Assembly (NCBI RefSeq): GCF_017916255.1 | Contig: NZ_CP072827.1 | Span: 4,675,501-4,739,500, forward strand | From: Streptomyces mobaraensis NBRC 13819 = DSM 40847 | GTDB lineage: Bacteria; Actinomycetota; Actinomycetes; Streptomycetales; Streptomycetaceae | Reading direction: 5' to 3' | DNA length: 64,000 bases | Shown here: one piece after another, positions 15,731 through 25,503 of the stretch | Position numbering within the stretch: the first letter of the stretch is position 1 | How the letters are laid out: every line of letters starts with the position of its first letter | Made by a program: the position numbers and the translations under genes | Notes under the pieces: generated by a model | The model's input: the letters and a program-made list of their open reading frames with translations, nothing else | Databases searched by the model: none | Told to the model about the DNA's origin: nothing

Positions 15731-16168
15731 TCAGCACGGCCGCTTCCTGATCTCCATCACATAGTCGTGCGGCGCCCCCGCCGACTCCGCCGCGTCCGCG
15801 ATCTCGCCCAGGTAGCGGGCGGAGGGGAGGCCGCCCTCGTAGCCGTTGAGGACGTAGATCCAGGCGGTCTCGTCACCCTCCAGGGTGTGCACCCGGACCC
15901 GCATCCGCCGGTAGATGCCGAGGCCGACGCCCTCCCAGCGGTCCATCGACTCCTCGTCCATCGGGGCGATGTCGTAGAGGGCGACGAAGACCTGCGACCG
16001 CGGCTCCTCCACCACGGTGGCCAAGGCGCCCTCCCAGCCCATCTGCTCCCCGCCGAAGGTCAGGCGCCAGTCGGCGAGCCAGCCCGTGCCGCGCAGCGGC
16101 GAGTGGGGGGCGCGGCGCGTCATCAGCCGCGCGTCGAGGTTGCCGGCGTACGCGGCGTAGAGCGACAT
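15731..16168 (-). CDS. Gamma-glutamylcyclotransferase-like protein
   Basis: It encodes 145 residues from ATG 16,168. The N-terminal LYAAYAGNLD is a variant of the (Y)GSL loop that binds the gamma-glutamyl moiety in this fold, and MDRWEGVGLGIYRRMRVRV contains the expected central helix and strand. These enzymes release 5-oxoproline from gamma-glutamyl peptides, but many bacterial members have unproven substrates. It is divergent from lpdA across 145 bp and followed by a repeat element. Confidence 0.75.
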   Translation of the reverse strand: MSLYAAYAGNLDARLMTRRAPHSPLRGTGWLADWRLTFGGEQMGWEGALATVVEEPRSQVFVALYDIAPMDEESMDRWEGVGLGIYRRMRVRVHTLEGDETAWIYVLNGYEGGLPSARYLGEIADAAESAGAPHDYVMEIRKRPC

Positions 16169-16299
16169 GGTTCTGAGGGTACGGGAGTGAGGCGGGACCG
16201 CATTTGGGATGGCAGTCTCGTAGGGACCGCCTGCTTCCGGTTCCGGCGCCGCGTCCGGAGGCGTCGGAACCAGCGGAGGCCCCGGAAGGAGTCGCTTTG

Positions 16300-16326
16300 A
16301 TGGGTGCGGGACAATGGAGTACGTGA
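16300..16326 (+). other. Possible 8-codon leader ORF overlapping the lpdA start
   Basis: An ATG at 16,300 sits 8 nt after a good AAGGAG site and opens an 8-codon frame that ends in TGA at 16,324-16,326. That stop overlaps an in-frame alternative GTG start of lpdA at 16,323 (GTGA). If translated, it would couple lpdA translation to the leader. Confidence 0.35.
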
Positions 16327-17735
16327 CTCGGATCGTGATCATCGGTGGCGGACCCGGCGGCTATGAGGCGGCGCTCGTCGCCGCGCAGCTCGGTGCGGAG
16401 GTGACCGTCGTCGACTGCGACGGTCTGGGCGGGGCGTCGGTGCTCACCGACTGCGTGCCCTCGAAGACGCTCATAGCGACGGCGGAGGTGATGACCTCCT
16501 TCGACTCCTCGTACGAGGAGCTGGGCATCACCGTCGACGACGGGGCCGTCATCGGGGTGGACCTGGGGAAGGTCAACCGCCGGGTGAAGCGGCTGGCGCT
16601 GGCCCAGTCGCACGACATCACCGCCTCCGTGACCCGCGCCGGCGGCCGGGTGCTGCGCGGCCGGGGCCGGCTGGACCCGGTGCGGGAGGCCGACGGCAGC
16701 CGCCGGGTGATCGTGCGGACGGCCGACGGCGAGGAGACGCTGACCGCGGACGCCGTCCTGATCGCCACCGGCGCCCACCCCCGGGAGATCCCGGACGCGC
16801 TGCCCGACGGCGAGCGGATCCTCAACTGGACCCAGGTCTACGACCTGGAGGAGCTGCCCGAGGAACTGATCGTGGTGGGCTCGGGCGTCACCGGCGCCGA
16901 GTTCGCCGGCGCCTACCAGGCGCTGGGCTCGGAGGTCACCCTGGTCTCCTCGCGCGACCGGGTGCTGCCGGGCGAGGACCCCGACGCCGCCGCCGTGCTG
17001 GAGGACGTCTTCCGCCGCCGTGGCATGAACGTCATGGCCCGCTCGCGGGCGCAGGCCGCCAAGCGGGTGGGCGACCGGGTGGAGGTCACCCTCGCCGACG
17101 GACGCGTCATCAGCGGTACGCACTGCCTGATGGCCGTCGGTTCGATCCCCAACACGGCCGACATGGGCCTGGAGGAATCCGGCGTCCGGCTGACGGAGTC
17201 GGGCCACATCCGGACGGACAAGGTCTCGCGCACCAGCGCCCCGGGCGTCTACGCGGCCGGCGACTGCACCGGTGTGCTGGCGCTCGCCTCGGTCGCCGCC
17301 ATGCAGGGCCGGATCGCGATGTACCACTTCCTGGGTGACGCGGTGGCGCCGCTCAATCTCAAGGCTGTATCCGCGAACGTATTTACGGATCCGGAGATTG
17401 CTACGGTCGGGTATTCGCAGGCGGACGTCGACAAGGGTCTGATTGACGCCCGGGTCGTCAAGTTGCCGCTGCTGCGCAATCCCCGCGCGAAGATGCAGGG
17501 AATCCGGGACGGGTTCGTCAAGCTGTTCTGCCGTCCGGGGACGGGGATCGTGGTCGGCGGCGTGGTCGTCGCGCCGCGGGCCAGCGAGCTGATTCATCCG
17601 ATCTCGATCGCGGTCGACAACAATCTGACCGTCGAACAGATCGCGAACGCGTTCACGGTGTACCCGTCCCTGTCCGGGTCTGTCGCGGAAGTGGCGCGTC
17701 AGCTGCACACGCGGAAGGCCCAGCGGGAAGGCTGA
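16314..17735 (+). CDS. lpdA: NAD(P)H-quinone dehydrogenase, LpdA-type flavoprotein
   Basis: It encodes 473 residues of the pyridine nucleotide-disulfide oxidoreductase family. The FAD-binding GGGPGGYEAA is at residues 11-20, the NAD-binding GSGVTGAEFA in the middle, and the second FAD motif is VYAAGDCTG. Unlike lipoamide dehydrogenases it lacks the redox disulfide: only Cys47 is present, and the partner position is Ser42. The C-terminal His-Glu dyad region reads HPISIA. This matches the M. tuberculosis LpdA type, known as a quinone reductase that cannot use lipoamide. Start ATG 16,314; GTG 16,323 is equally possible. Confidence 0.9.
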   Translation: MEYVTRIVIIGGGPGGYEAALVAAQLGAEVTVVDCDGLGGASVLTDCVPSKTLIATAEVMTSFDSSYEELGITVDDGAVIGVDLGKVNRRVKRLALAQSHDITASVTRAGGRVLRGRGRLDPVREADGSRRVIVRTADGEETLTADAVLIATGAHPREIPDALPDGERILNWTQVYDLEELPEELIVVGSGVTGAEFAGAYQALGSEVTLVSSRDRVLPGEDPDAAAVLEDVFRRRGMNVMARSRAQAAKRVGDRVEVTLADGRVISGTHCLMAVGSIPNTADMGLEESGVRLTESGHIRTDKVSRTSAPGVYAAGDCTGVLALASVAAMQGRIAMYHFLGDAVAPLNLKAVSANVFTDPEIATVGYSQADVDKGLIDARVVKLPLLRNPRAKMQGIRDGFVKLFCRPGTGIVVGGVVVAPRASELIHPISIAVDNNLTVEQIANAFTVYPSLSGSVAEVARQLHTRKAQREG

Positions 17736-17878
17736 GGCTCGCCGGGGCCCCGGGGGACCGGAGGGGGTGGCTCTCCTTCCGGTTCCCTATACCACTTCTT
17801 GGGGTGCTCGGCGAACAACTTCCGTTAGTTGGTGCAACCTGCTGAAAGCAGATGGTCGTTGGCGTTACTGTCGGTTTC

Positions 17879-18919
17879 GTGTTCGCTGCAGAACGTCGTC
17901 AATTGATCCTCGAAATGGTGCGCGCCAACGGAGCGGTATCGCTGCGTGAGCTCGCCCGTGTCGTCCAGACCTCCGAAGTGACCGTACGGCGTGACGTACG
18001 GGCGCTCGAAGCCGAAGGGCTGCTCGACCGCCGGCACGGCGGTGCGGTGCTGCCCGGAGGTTTCACCAGGGAGTCCGGCTTCCCGCAGAAATCCCATCTA
18101 GCGACCGCGGAGAAGACGGCCATCGCCGATCTCGCGGCGAGCTTCGTCGAGGAGGGCGAGGCCGTCGTCGTCGGCGCCGGTACCACCACACAGGAGCTGG
18201 CCCGCCGGCTCGCGCGGGTGCCGGGGCTCACCGTGGTGACCAACTCCCTGCTCGTCGCCCAGGCGCTCGCCCACGCCAACCGGGTCGAGGTCGTGATGAC
18301 CGGTGGCACCCTGCGCGGCTCCAACTACGCGCTGGTCGGCAGCGGCGCCGAGCAGTCCCTCCAGGGGCTGCGGGTCTCCCGGGCGTTCCTCTCCGGGAGC
18401 GGTCTGACCGCCGAACGCGGCCTGTCCACCTCCAACATGCTCTCGGCCAGCGTCGACCGGGCCCTGGTACAGGCGGCGGCCGAGGTCGTGGTCCTCGCGG
18501 ACCACGGCAAGCTGGGCACCGACACCATGTTCCAGACGGTCCCGACGGACGTGATCACCAGACTCGTGACCGACGAGCCGCCGCCGCACGACGAGCGGGC
18601 GGCGACGGAGCTCCAGGCGCTCGCCGACCAGGGGGTGCACATCTCCGTCGCGGGCCCCGGCGTGCAGCCGGGCCCCCACGGCGAGCCGGGCCCGCCCGCC
18701 CGCCGCCGGGAAGGGCCGCCGCTGCCCGGGCAGCGGCGCGCCCACCCGCTGGGCGGCGAGGGTGCCCGGCACGGCGCCCACGGCAACCCGCACGGCCAGC
18801 CCTATCCGGGGCCCGCGCAGGGCGGCCCGCCGGGGATGCAGGCGCAGCTCCGGAGCGCCGGGCCGCTGGGCGAGCAGCCGCCGGCCCGTGTCGCGGACCT
18901 GGCACCGCGGCGGCGCTGA
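17879..18919 (+). CDS. DeoR-family transcriptional repressor with long C-terminal tail
   Basis: It encodes 346 residues. The N-terminal DeoR helix-turn-helix is clear (ERRQLILEMVRANGAVSLRE, then SEVTVRRDVRALEAEGLLDR). The sugar-phosphate-sensing domain follows (GAGTTTQELARRL, VTNSLLVAQAL, GGTLRGSNYALVG). The last 90 or so residues are Pro/Gly/His/Arg-rich and not part of the family fold. GTG 17,879 gives the usual start of this family. Given its location it is the best candidate to control deoC and punA, but the palindrome was not found in its own promoter. Known DeoR effectors are phosphosugars such as deoxyribose-5-P. Confidence 0.85.
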   Translation: MFAAERRQLILEMVRANGAVSLRELARVVQTSEVTVRRDVRALEAEGLLDRRHGGAVLPGGFTRESGFPQKSHLATAEKTAIADLAASFVEEGEAVVVGAGTTTQELARRLARVPGLTVVTNSLLVAQALAHANRVEVVMTGGTLRGSNYALVGSGAEQSLQGLRVSRAFLSGSGLTAERGLSTSNMLSASVDRALVQAAAEVVVLADHGKLGTDTMFQTVPTDVITRLVTDEPPPHDERAATELQALADQGVHISVAGPGVQPGPHGEPGPPARRREGPPLPGQRRAHPLGGEGARHGAHGNPHGQPYPGPAQGGPPGMQAQLRSAGPLGEQPPARVADLAPRRR

Positions 18920-18997
18920 GCGGTCGCAGAACCGCCCGTTCGGGTGAAAGCCGAATGGTGGTCGCGGGAGAGGGGAAGGGCCGGGCCCCGCGTCCGC

Positions 18998-19612
18998 TCA
19001 GCCCGCGGAGTCCGCTCGGTCCGGACAGCGCTCGGGCCGGATGCCCCGCAGCGTCAGCGTGAGCAGGCGGTCGGCCAACTCCGGGTCCTCCGGGGTCTGT
19101 TCGACCGCCAGCGCGATGGCGTTGGTCAACTGCAGCAGATCGGTCACGCTCACGTCCGCGCGGACCGCCCCGGCCCGCTGCGCCCGGGCGAGCAGCGTGC
19201 CGCCCGCCTCCCGCATCGGCAGACTGCACCGGGCGAGCGCGGACGCCTCGTCGGACTGGGCGGCCATCAGGGCCCGGGCCAGCCCCCGGTAGGTGCTGGC
19301 GTGCGCGATGACGGCGCGCAGCCAGTCGACGAGCGCCCGGCACGGCTCGGGCGCGGCCAGCAGCTCCCGCGAGCGCGCCAGCAGCCCGTCGACCTCCCCC
19401 TGGAAGACCGCGCACATCAGCGCCGTGCGGTTGGGGAAGTGCCGGTAGAGCGTCCCGATCCCCACCCCGGCCCGCCGGGCGACGTCCTCCAGCGAGGCGT
19501 CCGTACCGTGCGCGGTGAAGGCGGTCCGCGCCTCCGCGAGCAGCCGCTCGTAGTTGCGCCGGGCGTCCGCCCGCATGGGTCGTGCTGACGTCCGTGCCGT
19601 CTCGGTCGTCAT
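18998..19612 (-). CDS. TetR-family transcriptional regulator
   Basis: It encodes 204 residues. The N-terminal DNA-binding domain matches TetR: LLAEARTAFTAHGTDASLED, then VARRAGVGIGTLYRHFPNR. The C-terminal ligand domain is all-helical and not diagnostic. ATG 19,612 follows GGAGG by 11 nt. No divergent target gene lies next to it; it is downstream of accA on the same strand but separated by a very strong terminator. Confidence 0.88.
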   Translation of the reverse strand: MTTETARTSARPMRADARRNYERLLAEARTAFTAHGTDASLEDVARRAGVGIGTLYRHFPNRTALMCAVFQGEVDGLLARSRELLAAPEPCRALVDWLRAVIAHASTYRGLARALMAAQSDEASALARCSLPMREAGGTLLARAQRAGAVRADVSVTDLLQLTNAIALAVEQTPEDPELADRLLTLTLRGIRPERCPDRADSAG

Positions 19613-19696
19613 GTCCGTCCGTCCCTCCGGTCGCTCCCCGCGGTGTCAAGGATGTCATGGGGGTGGCGACGGCCGGGTGTCACGCCTGGGGTGCGG

Positions 19697-19743
19697 ACGC
19701 GCGCGGGCCCCGGCCGTGGGGGACGGCCGGGGCCCGCGCGCGT
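19697..19743 (-). terminator. 21-bp perfect-stem terminator after accA
   Basis: The left arm (19,697-19,717) and right arm (19,723-19,743) are perfect complements, nearly all G and C, around a GGGGG loop. It begins 11 bp after the accA stop and should insulate the tetR gene. Confidence 0.85.
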
Positions 19744-19754
19744 CGTGTCCGGCG

Positions 19755-21518
19755 TCAGTCCTTGATCTCGCAGATCACCGCGCCCGACGACACCGAGCCG
19801 CCGATCTCCGCGGTGATGCCCTTGACCGTGCCCGCGCGGTGCGCGTTGATGGGCTGTTCCATCTTCATGGCCTCCAGGACCACGATCAGGTCACCCGCGT
19901 CGACCTGCTGGCCCTCCTCGACCGCCACCTTGACGATCGTGCCCTGCATGGGCGAGGTCAGCGCGTCGCCGGAGGCGGCCGAGCCGGCCTTCTTGGCGGC
20001 GCGGCGCTTGGGGCGGGCGCCGCCGGCCGCGGCGGTGCGGGCGATGGTCATGCCCAGCGAGGACGGGAGGGAGACCTCCAGGCGCTTGCCGCCGACCTCG
20101 ACCACGACGGTCTCGCGGCCGGGCGCCTCGTCCTCGTCCTCGGCGGCGGTGCCGGCGAACGGCGGGATCGTGTTCTGGAACTCGGTCTCGATCCAGCGCG
20201 TGTGCACCTTGAACGGCGTGCCGTCGGTGGGGGCGAACGCCGGGTCGGCGACGACCGCGCGGTGGAACGGGATGGCCGTGGCCATGCCCTCGACCTGGAA
20301 CTCGCCGAGCGCGCGGGCCGCCCGCTGAAGGGCCTGCTCGCGGGTGGCGCCGGTGACGATCAGCTTCGCCAGCAGGGAGTCCCACGCCGGGCCGATGACG
20401 CTGCCGGCCTCGACGCCCGCGTCCAGCCGGACGCCCGGGCCGGACGGCGCGTCGAAGCGGGTGACGGTGCCCGGGGCGGGCAGGAAGTTGCGGCCCGGGT
20501 CCTCGCCGTTGATACGGAACTCGAACGAGTGACCCCGCAGCGGCGGGTCGTCGTAGCCGAGCTCCTCGCCGTCGGCGATGCGGAACATCTCGCGGACCAG
20601 GTCGATGCCGGAGACCTCCTCGGTGACCGGGTGCTCGACCTGGAGCCGGGTGTTGACCTCCAGGAAGGAGATCGTGCCGTCCTGGCCCACCAGGAACTCA
20701 CAGGTGCCGGCGCCCTCGTAGCCCGCCTCGCGGAGGATGGCCTTGGACGCGCGGTAGAGCTCGGCGTTCTGCTCGTCGCTCAGGAACGGCGCGGGCGCCT
20801 CCTCGACGAGCTTCTGGTGCCGGCGCTGGAGGGAGCAGTCGCGGGTGGAGACCACGACGACGTTGCCGTGCTTGTCGGCCAGGCACTGGGTCTCGACGTG
20901 CCGGGGGCGGTCCAGGTAGCGCTCGACGAAGCACTCGCCGCGGCCGAAGGCGGCGACCGCCTCGCGGACGGCGGAGTCGTAGAGCTCCGGCACCTCCTCC
21001 AGCGTGCGGGCGACCTTCAGACCGCGCCCGCCACCGCCGAAGGCGGCCTTGATGGCGATCGGCAGGCCGTGCTCCTCGGCGAAGGCGACGACCTCGTCGG
21101 CGCCCGCGACCGGGTCGGCCGTACCGGCCACCAGCGGCGCGCCGGCGCGCTGGGCGATGTGACGGGCCGCCACCTTGTCACCCAGGTCGCGGATGGCCTG
21201 CGGCGGCGGGCCGATCCAGGTCAGGCCCGCGTCGATGACGGCCTGCGCGAACTCGGCGTTCTCGGAGAGGAAGCCGTAACCGGGGTGGATCGCGTCCGCC
21301 CCGGACTCCGCCGCGGCGGCGAGCACCTTGGCCATGTCGAGGTAGCTGGCCGCGGGAGTGTCACCACCCAGCGCGTACGCCTCATCGGCCACCCGGACGT
21401 GCAGGGCGTCCCGGTCCGGATCCGCGTAGACCGCCACACTTGCGATCCCGGCGTCCCGGCACGCACGAGCAACGCGGACAGCGATTTCGCCACGATTGGC
21501 GATGAGCACCTTGCGCAC
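19755..21518 (-). CDS. accA: Acyl-CoA carboxylase alpha subunit (biotin carboxylase + biotin carrier)
   Basis: It encodes 587 residues. The N-terminal biotin carboxylase half has [17 protein letters not shown], the ATP-grasp glycine loop [10 protein letters not shown] and the [15 protein letters not shown] signature. The C-terminal biotinyl domain carries EAMKMEQ with the biotinylated lysine near residue 552. The protein carboxylates its own biotin with bicarbonate and ATP; the pccB-encoded beta subunit then transfers the carboxyl group to acyl-CoA. GTG 21,518 has a consensus AAGGAGG. It is a single subunit serving several carboxylases in Streptomyces, which fits its separate location. Confidence 0.95.
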   Translation of the reverse strand: MRKVLIANRGEIAVRVARACRDAGIASVAVYADPDRDALHVRVADEAYALGGDTPAASYLDMAKVLAAAAESGADAIHPGYGFLSENAEFAQAVIDAGLTWIGPPPQAIRDLGDKVAARHIAQRAGAPLVAGTADPVAGADEVVAFAEEHGLPIAIKAAFGGGGRGLKVARTLEEVPELYDSAVREAVAAFGRGECFVERYLDRPRHVETQCLADKHGNVVVVSTRDCSLQRRHQKLVEEAPAPFLSDEQNAELYRASKAILREAGYEGAGTCEFLVGQDGTISFLEVNTRLQVEHPVTEEVSGIDLVREMFRIADGEELGYDDPPLRGHSFEFRINGEDPGRNFLPAPGTVTRFDAPSGPGVRLDAGVEAGSVIGPAWDSLLAKLIVTGATREQALQRAARALGEFQVEGMATAIPFHRAVVADPAFAPTDGTPFKVHTRWIETEFQNTIPPFAGTAAEDEDEAPGRETVVVEVGGKRLEVSLPSSLGMTIARTAAAGGARPKRRAAKKAGSAASGDALTSPMQGTIVKVAVEEGQQVDAGDLIVVLEAMKMEQPINAHRAGTVKGITAEIGGSVSSGAVICEIKD

Positions 21519-22086
21519 GATGGCTCCCTCCTTGAAACAAGGTGAGTTTAGGTACTGGCGACACTCTGTGCCGACCCGACGTCGAGGGTGACCTTGCCCA
21601 CACGGAGCGTGAAGCGCGCGTTCCGCACACCACGGAAACCCTTGATGTCCCACGGTACGCCGCCTGTAGCGCGGTGACGGGTGAAACGGGATGTGGTCAA
21701 GGTCTCGACGATCATCCGGGTGCGCCGGGGCGCGATCTTTGTGGGGTCCCTACGAACGGACGGCGGAAAGTTTGCGATACGGCCCGCTCGGGGCGCGCGG
21801 CTTCCGGGGCGGGTGAGGGAGGACGTGAAGGGATACGAGGGGAGGGGTCGCGTGGTGCCGGAGTGACGTCCGAGGGGGTCGGCGCGGGGCGTTCAGAAGT
21901 GGTGCGGCTGATGTTCAACTGCCGTTTCCGCGACGCGAGTCCGGGACGGTCTCGTGGTGTGCGCGGGTCGTACACAGGCGGGGGAGGTCTGAAGTGCGTG
22001 CGATTTCCGGGGTGTTCCCCGGGGGCGACGGGGCGTGGGGGCGCTCGGGGCAGTGACCGATATGGCATGACATCGTTGAAGAAGTC
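21519..22086. other. Divergent intergenic region, accA / secreted-protein gene
   Basis: A 568-bp gap between divergent genes. It presumably contains both promoters. I see no RNA gene, no convincing operator and no credible coding sequence; the short open frames here lack ribosome-binding sites and normal codon pattern. Confidence 0.4.
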
Positions 22087-22854
22087 ATGATCAAGCGCAT
22101 CGCAGCAGCCGCCGCCCTGGCCGGGGCCGCCCTCTCCGTGACCACCGCCGCGTCCGCCGCACCGCTGCCGCTGCCGCAGCCGAAGGAGCCGACGGCGAGC
22201 GCGGGCGACGTCACGGCGCCGGCGTCCGCCGCCCCGCACCGGACGGCCACCGCGCAGCACACGCAGAAGGCGCAGCAGCCGCGGAAGGCGCGGGACGCGG
22301 CTTCCGGACAGCGGGCGACCGCCACGGAGAAGGCGGCCTCGGCGCAGAAGGCGGCGGGAGCGGCGAAGGCGGCCGGGGCCGCCAAGACGACCCGGGCGGC
22401 GAAGAAGACCGGTGCCGTGAAGGCGACCGGAGCCGCGAAGGCGACCCCCGCGCGGCCGGCCGCCGGCCCGCGGCACGCCGCCGGCGCGCGTCATGCGGCG
22501 GGTCCGCGGCACGCGGCCGGTCCCCGTCACGCCGCGGGCCCGCGGCACGCGGCCGGGCGGCAGCGGCCGGGGGCGCCGCAGCAGACGCCGACGTCGCCGC
22601 AGACCGCGATGGGGCCTCAGACGTCGATGTCGCCTCAGGCGCCCACGGCGCAGGCTCAGCCCCAGCAGTCGATGCAGCCTCAGGCGCCCACCCCGCCGAA
22701 GCAGCCCCCGGCGCCCACGCCGCCCCAGTCCACCGAGATGCCGCAGAACCCGCCGACCAGCATCTACCCGGACGCGGTCAACGAACTGGGCAAGCTCAGC
22801 CAGATCAGCCAGCTGAAGAAGGTCGGTCAGGCCACCAAGCAGCTTCCGCTCTGA
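22087..22854 (+). CDS. Secreted low-complexity Ala/Lys/Pro/His-rich protein
   Basis: It encodes 255 residues. A signal peptide (MIKRIAAAAALAGAALS, cleavage near residue 25) leads into a strongly basic Ala/Lys/Thr region (about 60-125) that resembles histone H1 tails. Then come five copies of a GPRHAAG-like heptapeptide (about 128-160) and a Pro/Gln-rich stretch. The final 25 residues are ordered-looking and hydrophobic-patterned (YPDAVNELGKLSQISQLKKV). The charge and the His/Arg repeats suggest binding to an anionic polymer of the envelope or to extracellular DNA. No enzymatic motif is present. Confidence 0.7.
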   Translation: MIKRIAAAAALAGAALSVTTAASAAPLPLPQPKEPTASAGDVTAPASAAPHRTATAQHTQKAQQPRKARDAASGQRATATEKAASAQKAAGAAKAAGAAKTTRAAKKTGAVKATGAAKATPARPAAGPRHAAGARHAAGPRHAAGPRHAAGPRHAAGRQRPGAPQQTPTSPQTAMGPQTSMSPQAPTAQAQPQQSMQPQAPTPPKQPPAPTPPQSTEMPQNPPTSIYPDAVNELGKLSQISQLKKVGQATKQLPL

Positions 22855-22955
22855 CCGCTCCACTCGCTCCGGTCACACCCGTCCCACCACACCCGTCCCA
22901 CCACACCCGGGCCACCCGGCCCCCCAGGACGCCGCGCCGACACGCGGTACGGGCA

Positions 22956-23588
22956 TCACGCCCACAGATCGGTGATCGCCGTCCCCACTTCCGCCAGCAG
23001 CTTGCGGAGGAGCGGCAGCGACAGGCCGATCACATTGCCCGGGTCGCCGTCGATCCCCTCGACGAAGGGGGCCGACCGGCCGTCCAGGGTGAAGGCTCCG
23101 GCCACGTACAACGGTTCGCCGGACGCCACGTAGGCGGCGATCTCGGCGTCGGTCGGCTCACCGAAGCGGACGGTCGTCGAGGCGGTCGCCGAGGTGCGCC
23201 GGCCGGTCGCCGTGTCGATCACACAGTGACCGGTCCGCAGCACGCCGGACCGCCCCCGCATCGACTTCCAGCGGGCCGTGGCGTCCTCCGCGTCCGCCGG
23301 CTTGCCGAGCGCCCGGCCGTCCAGCTCCAGCACCGAGTCACAGCCGATCACCAGCGCCCCCGCCGCCTCCGGGCGGGCGGCCACCGCCGCGGCCTTGGCC
23401 TCGGCCAGCACCAGCGCCAGCGCGCCCGGGTCGGGCGCGGTCAGCGCGTCCTCGTCCACTCCGCTGACGATCACCTCGGGGGCGAGTCCGGCCTGGCGCA
23501 GCAGGCCGAGGCGGGCGGGGGACTGGGAGGCCAGGACGAGGCGGCGCGCCGGTGCGGGGGTAGCGGCTTCGGAGGGTGTGGCAGTCAT
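22956..23588 (-). CDS. Maf-family nucleotide pyrophosphatase
   Basis: It encodes 210 residues. Family motifs are [19 protein letters not shown] at the N-terminus, the catalytic-aspartate-containing [10 protein letters not shown], and [16 protein letters not shown]. Maf proteins hydrolyse non-canonical or modified nucleoside triphosphates to monophosphates, cleaning the nucleotide pool, and affect septation in some bacteria. It is the last gene of the minus-strand run pccB-accE-mmpB-pbpA-maf, starting 65 bp after pbpA. Confidence 0.92.
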   Translation of the reverse strand: MTATPSEAATPAPARRLVLASQSPARLGLLRQAGLAPEVIVSGVDEDALTAPDPGALALVLAEAKAAAVAARPEAAGALVIGCDSVLELDGRALGKPADAEDATARWKSMRGRSGVLRTGHCVIDTATGRRTSATASTTVRFGEPTDAEIAAYVASGEPLYVAGAFTLDGRSAPFVEGIDGDPGNVIGLSLPLLRKLLAEVGTAITDLWA

Positions 23589-23653
23589 ACGGGCCAGGCT
23601 AAGGGAGGCGCCGGGCGGCTCTCCTCCGCCCGCCCGGGCGGGGCGCGCGGCCC

Positions 23654-25117
23654 CTACTTCTTGAGCACCGCCTGCATGATCTTCTTGGCGATGGGCCCCG
23701 CGAGCCCGCCGCCCGAGACGTCCTCGCGGTCGACCCCCGAGTCCTTCGGGTCGATGAAGACGGCCACGGCGACCGGCGAGCCGTCCGCCTGCTTGGCGTA
23801 GGAGACGAACCAGGCGTACGGGATCTCGCTGTTGCCGACGCCGTGCTGCGCGGTGCCCGTCTTCCCGCCGACCGTTACCCCGTCGATCAGCGCGGCCTTG
23901 CCGGTGCCCTCCCGCGCGGTGAACTCCATCATCTCCTGGACCTTGCGGGCCGTGTCCGCCGAGACCGCCTGGGACATCTCCTCCGGCTTGTGCCGCTCGA
24001 CCGTGGACAGGTCGGGCGAGCGCAGGCTGTCGACCAGGTACGGCTTCATCAGCTTGCCGTCGTTGGCGAGGGCGGCGGTCATCATCGCGACCTGGAGCGG
24101 GGTGGCGGCGAGGCTGCCCTGGCCGATGCCGGTGAGGGCGGTCTGCGGCCGGTTCATCTCCTTCGGGTAGACGCTCTTGACCGTCGCCACGGGCATGAAG
24201 AGGTCCTGGTTGAAGCCGAACTTCTCGGCCGTCTCCCGCATCTTGTCCTTGCCCAGCTCGGCGGCGATCTTGGCGAAGACGTTGTTGCACGAGTACTGCA
24301 TCGCGACCTTGAGGGAGGCGTTGCGGCAGGGCGCGTTCTCGTTCTCGTTCTTCATCGGCGTGACCGTGTCCGGCAGGTTCCAGGGGTACGGCGAGTCGGT
24401 CGGGGTGTCGACGTCGTGGTAGAGGCCGTGGTCCAGGGCGGCCGCGGCGGTGAGGATCTTGAAGGTGGAGCCCGCCGGGTACAGCTCCTTGATCGCCCGG
24501 TTGGAGAGCGGCTTGTCCTTGTCCTTCTCCAGTGCCTGCCAGGCCCGGGCGTCCTTGTCGCGCTCCCCGGAGAAGACCGACGGGTCGTACGACGGCGTCG
24601 AGACCAGGGCGAGGATCTTCCCGGTTCCGGGCTCGATGGCCACGGCGGCGCCCTTGTACTTCGCCAGCCCCTCGTAGGCGGCCCGCTGGGCCTGGGGGTC
24701 GATGGTCGTGACCACGTCACCGCCCTCGGGCTTCTTCCCGGTCAGCGCCCGGGTGGTGTTCCGGAGGAACAGCCGGTCGTCGTCACCGGTGAGGAAGCGG
24801 TCGTAGACGTGTTCGAGCTGGCTGTTGGCGTAGATCTGCGACGAGTAACCGGTCACGGGTGCGTACATCGGCCCGTTCTTGTACGTGCGTTTGTACTTCA
24901 GATCGCCCGCGGACGTCGGCGTGGAGCCGGTGACCGGGCTGCCGCCGACGATGATGTCGCCGCGCGGCTGCGCGTAGGCGGCGATCTTCACCCGCCGGTT
25001 CTTGTCGTGGTGCGCGAGCTCGTCGGCCTGGACGAACTGCACCCATGTGCTGCGCACCAGCAGTGCCAGGACCAGCAGGCCGGTGAAGATCGCTATATGT
25101 CGCACGGGCTTGTTCAA
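23654..25117 (-). CDS. pbpA: Penicillin-binding protein 2-type transpeptidase
   Basis: It encodes 487 residues, the length of Streptomyces PbpA. An N-terminal membrane anchor ([17 protein letters not shown]) is followed by a dimerisation region with PRGDIIVGG. The transpeptidase domain has AGSTFK (SxxK serine), YSCNN (SxN) and GGKTGTAQ (KTG). It is a class B PBP that cross-links peptidoglycan outside the membrane. The TTG start at 25,117 (LNKPVRH) is chosen because related proteins begin MNKPVRH and a GGGGAG site lies 11 nt upstream. It sits inside the carboxylase operon, an unusual address. Confidence 0.88.
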   Translation of the reverse strand: MNKPVRHIAIFTGLLVLALLVRSTWVQFVQADELAHHDKNRRVKIAAYAQPRGDIIVGGSPVTGSTPTSAGDLKYKRTYKNGPMYAPVTGYSSQIYANSQLEHVYDRFLTGDDDRLFLRNTTRALTGKKPEGGDVVTTIDPQAQRAAYEGLAKYKGAAVAIEPGTGKILALVSTPSYDPSVFSGERDKDARAWQALEKDKDKPLSNRAIKELYPAGSTFKILTAAAALDHGLYHDVDTPTDSPYPWNLPDTVTPMKNENENAPCRNASLKVAMQYSCNNVFAKIAAELGKDKMRETAEKFGFNQDLFMPVATVKSVYPKEMNRPQTALTGIGQGSLAATPLQVAMMTAALANDGKLMKPYLVDSLRSPDLSTVERHKPEEMSQAVSADTARKVQEMMEFTAREGTGKAALIDGVTVGGKTGTAQHGVGNSEIPYAWFVSYAKQADGSPVAVAVFIDPKDSGVDREDVSGGGLAGPIAKKIMQAVLKK

Positions 25118-25295
25118 GGTGTGACCACTCCCCGGTTCGCGGTGGATCCCCCAGGGGAGGATGCGGAACCGGAGCGGCCTGGTTGCAAAAGGGGAGAAAC
25201 CTGTGAGGCTCCTGTGAAACGGGGCAATGTCCGCCCAACGCCTCGAAAGGGCCGCACGGGTCTCGCGGACCTCATCGGTCTCACGGGTGAGGCCC

Positions 25296-25424
25296 TCATG
25301 GCGTCCCGAGCAGCACGAACAGCACCACCATCCCGACCGCCAGCAGCAGCCCGGCCCGCCGCAGCATGGCCTGGGCCTCGCGCAGCTCGTCGGGCGGTTC
25401 GTCGGACGGGTCGGACCACAGCAC
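25296..25424 (-). CDS. mmpB: 42-residue membrane protein, MmpB-like
   Basis: A very small gene on the minus strand. The N-terminus is acidic (LWSDPSDEPPDELREAQAML), followed by one transmembrane helix (GLLLAVGMVVLFVLLG) and the end T-P. From memory this matches the short 'morphogenic membrane protein MmpB' found beside accE in Streptomyces. GTG 25,424 is assumed. Its place between accE and pbpA suggests a role in envelope growth, but that is inference. Confidence 0.6.
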   Translation of the reverse strand: MLWSDPSDEPPDELREAQAMLRRAGLLLAVGMVVLFVLLGTP

Positions 25425-25503
25425 ACCCTTATGGTCCGGCGCACGGTCCCGTCCGGCCTGAGTACGGGTACTCAGGCCGGGATGTGAACCGGGTCTCCCG
25501 GGC

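Noticed and set aside
18660..18919. Separate small gene in the Pro/His-rich tail of the DeoR regulator
   Set aside because: It continues the same frame without interruption and has no own start signals; treated as a low-complexity tail.
21681..21866. 61-codon open frame upstream of the secreted-protein gene
   Set aside because: No ribosome-binding site, no recognisable motif, and it lies in a promoter region.
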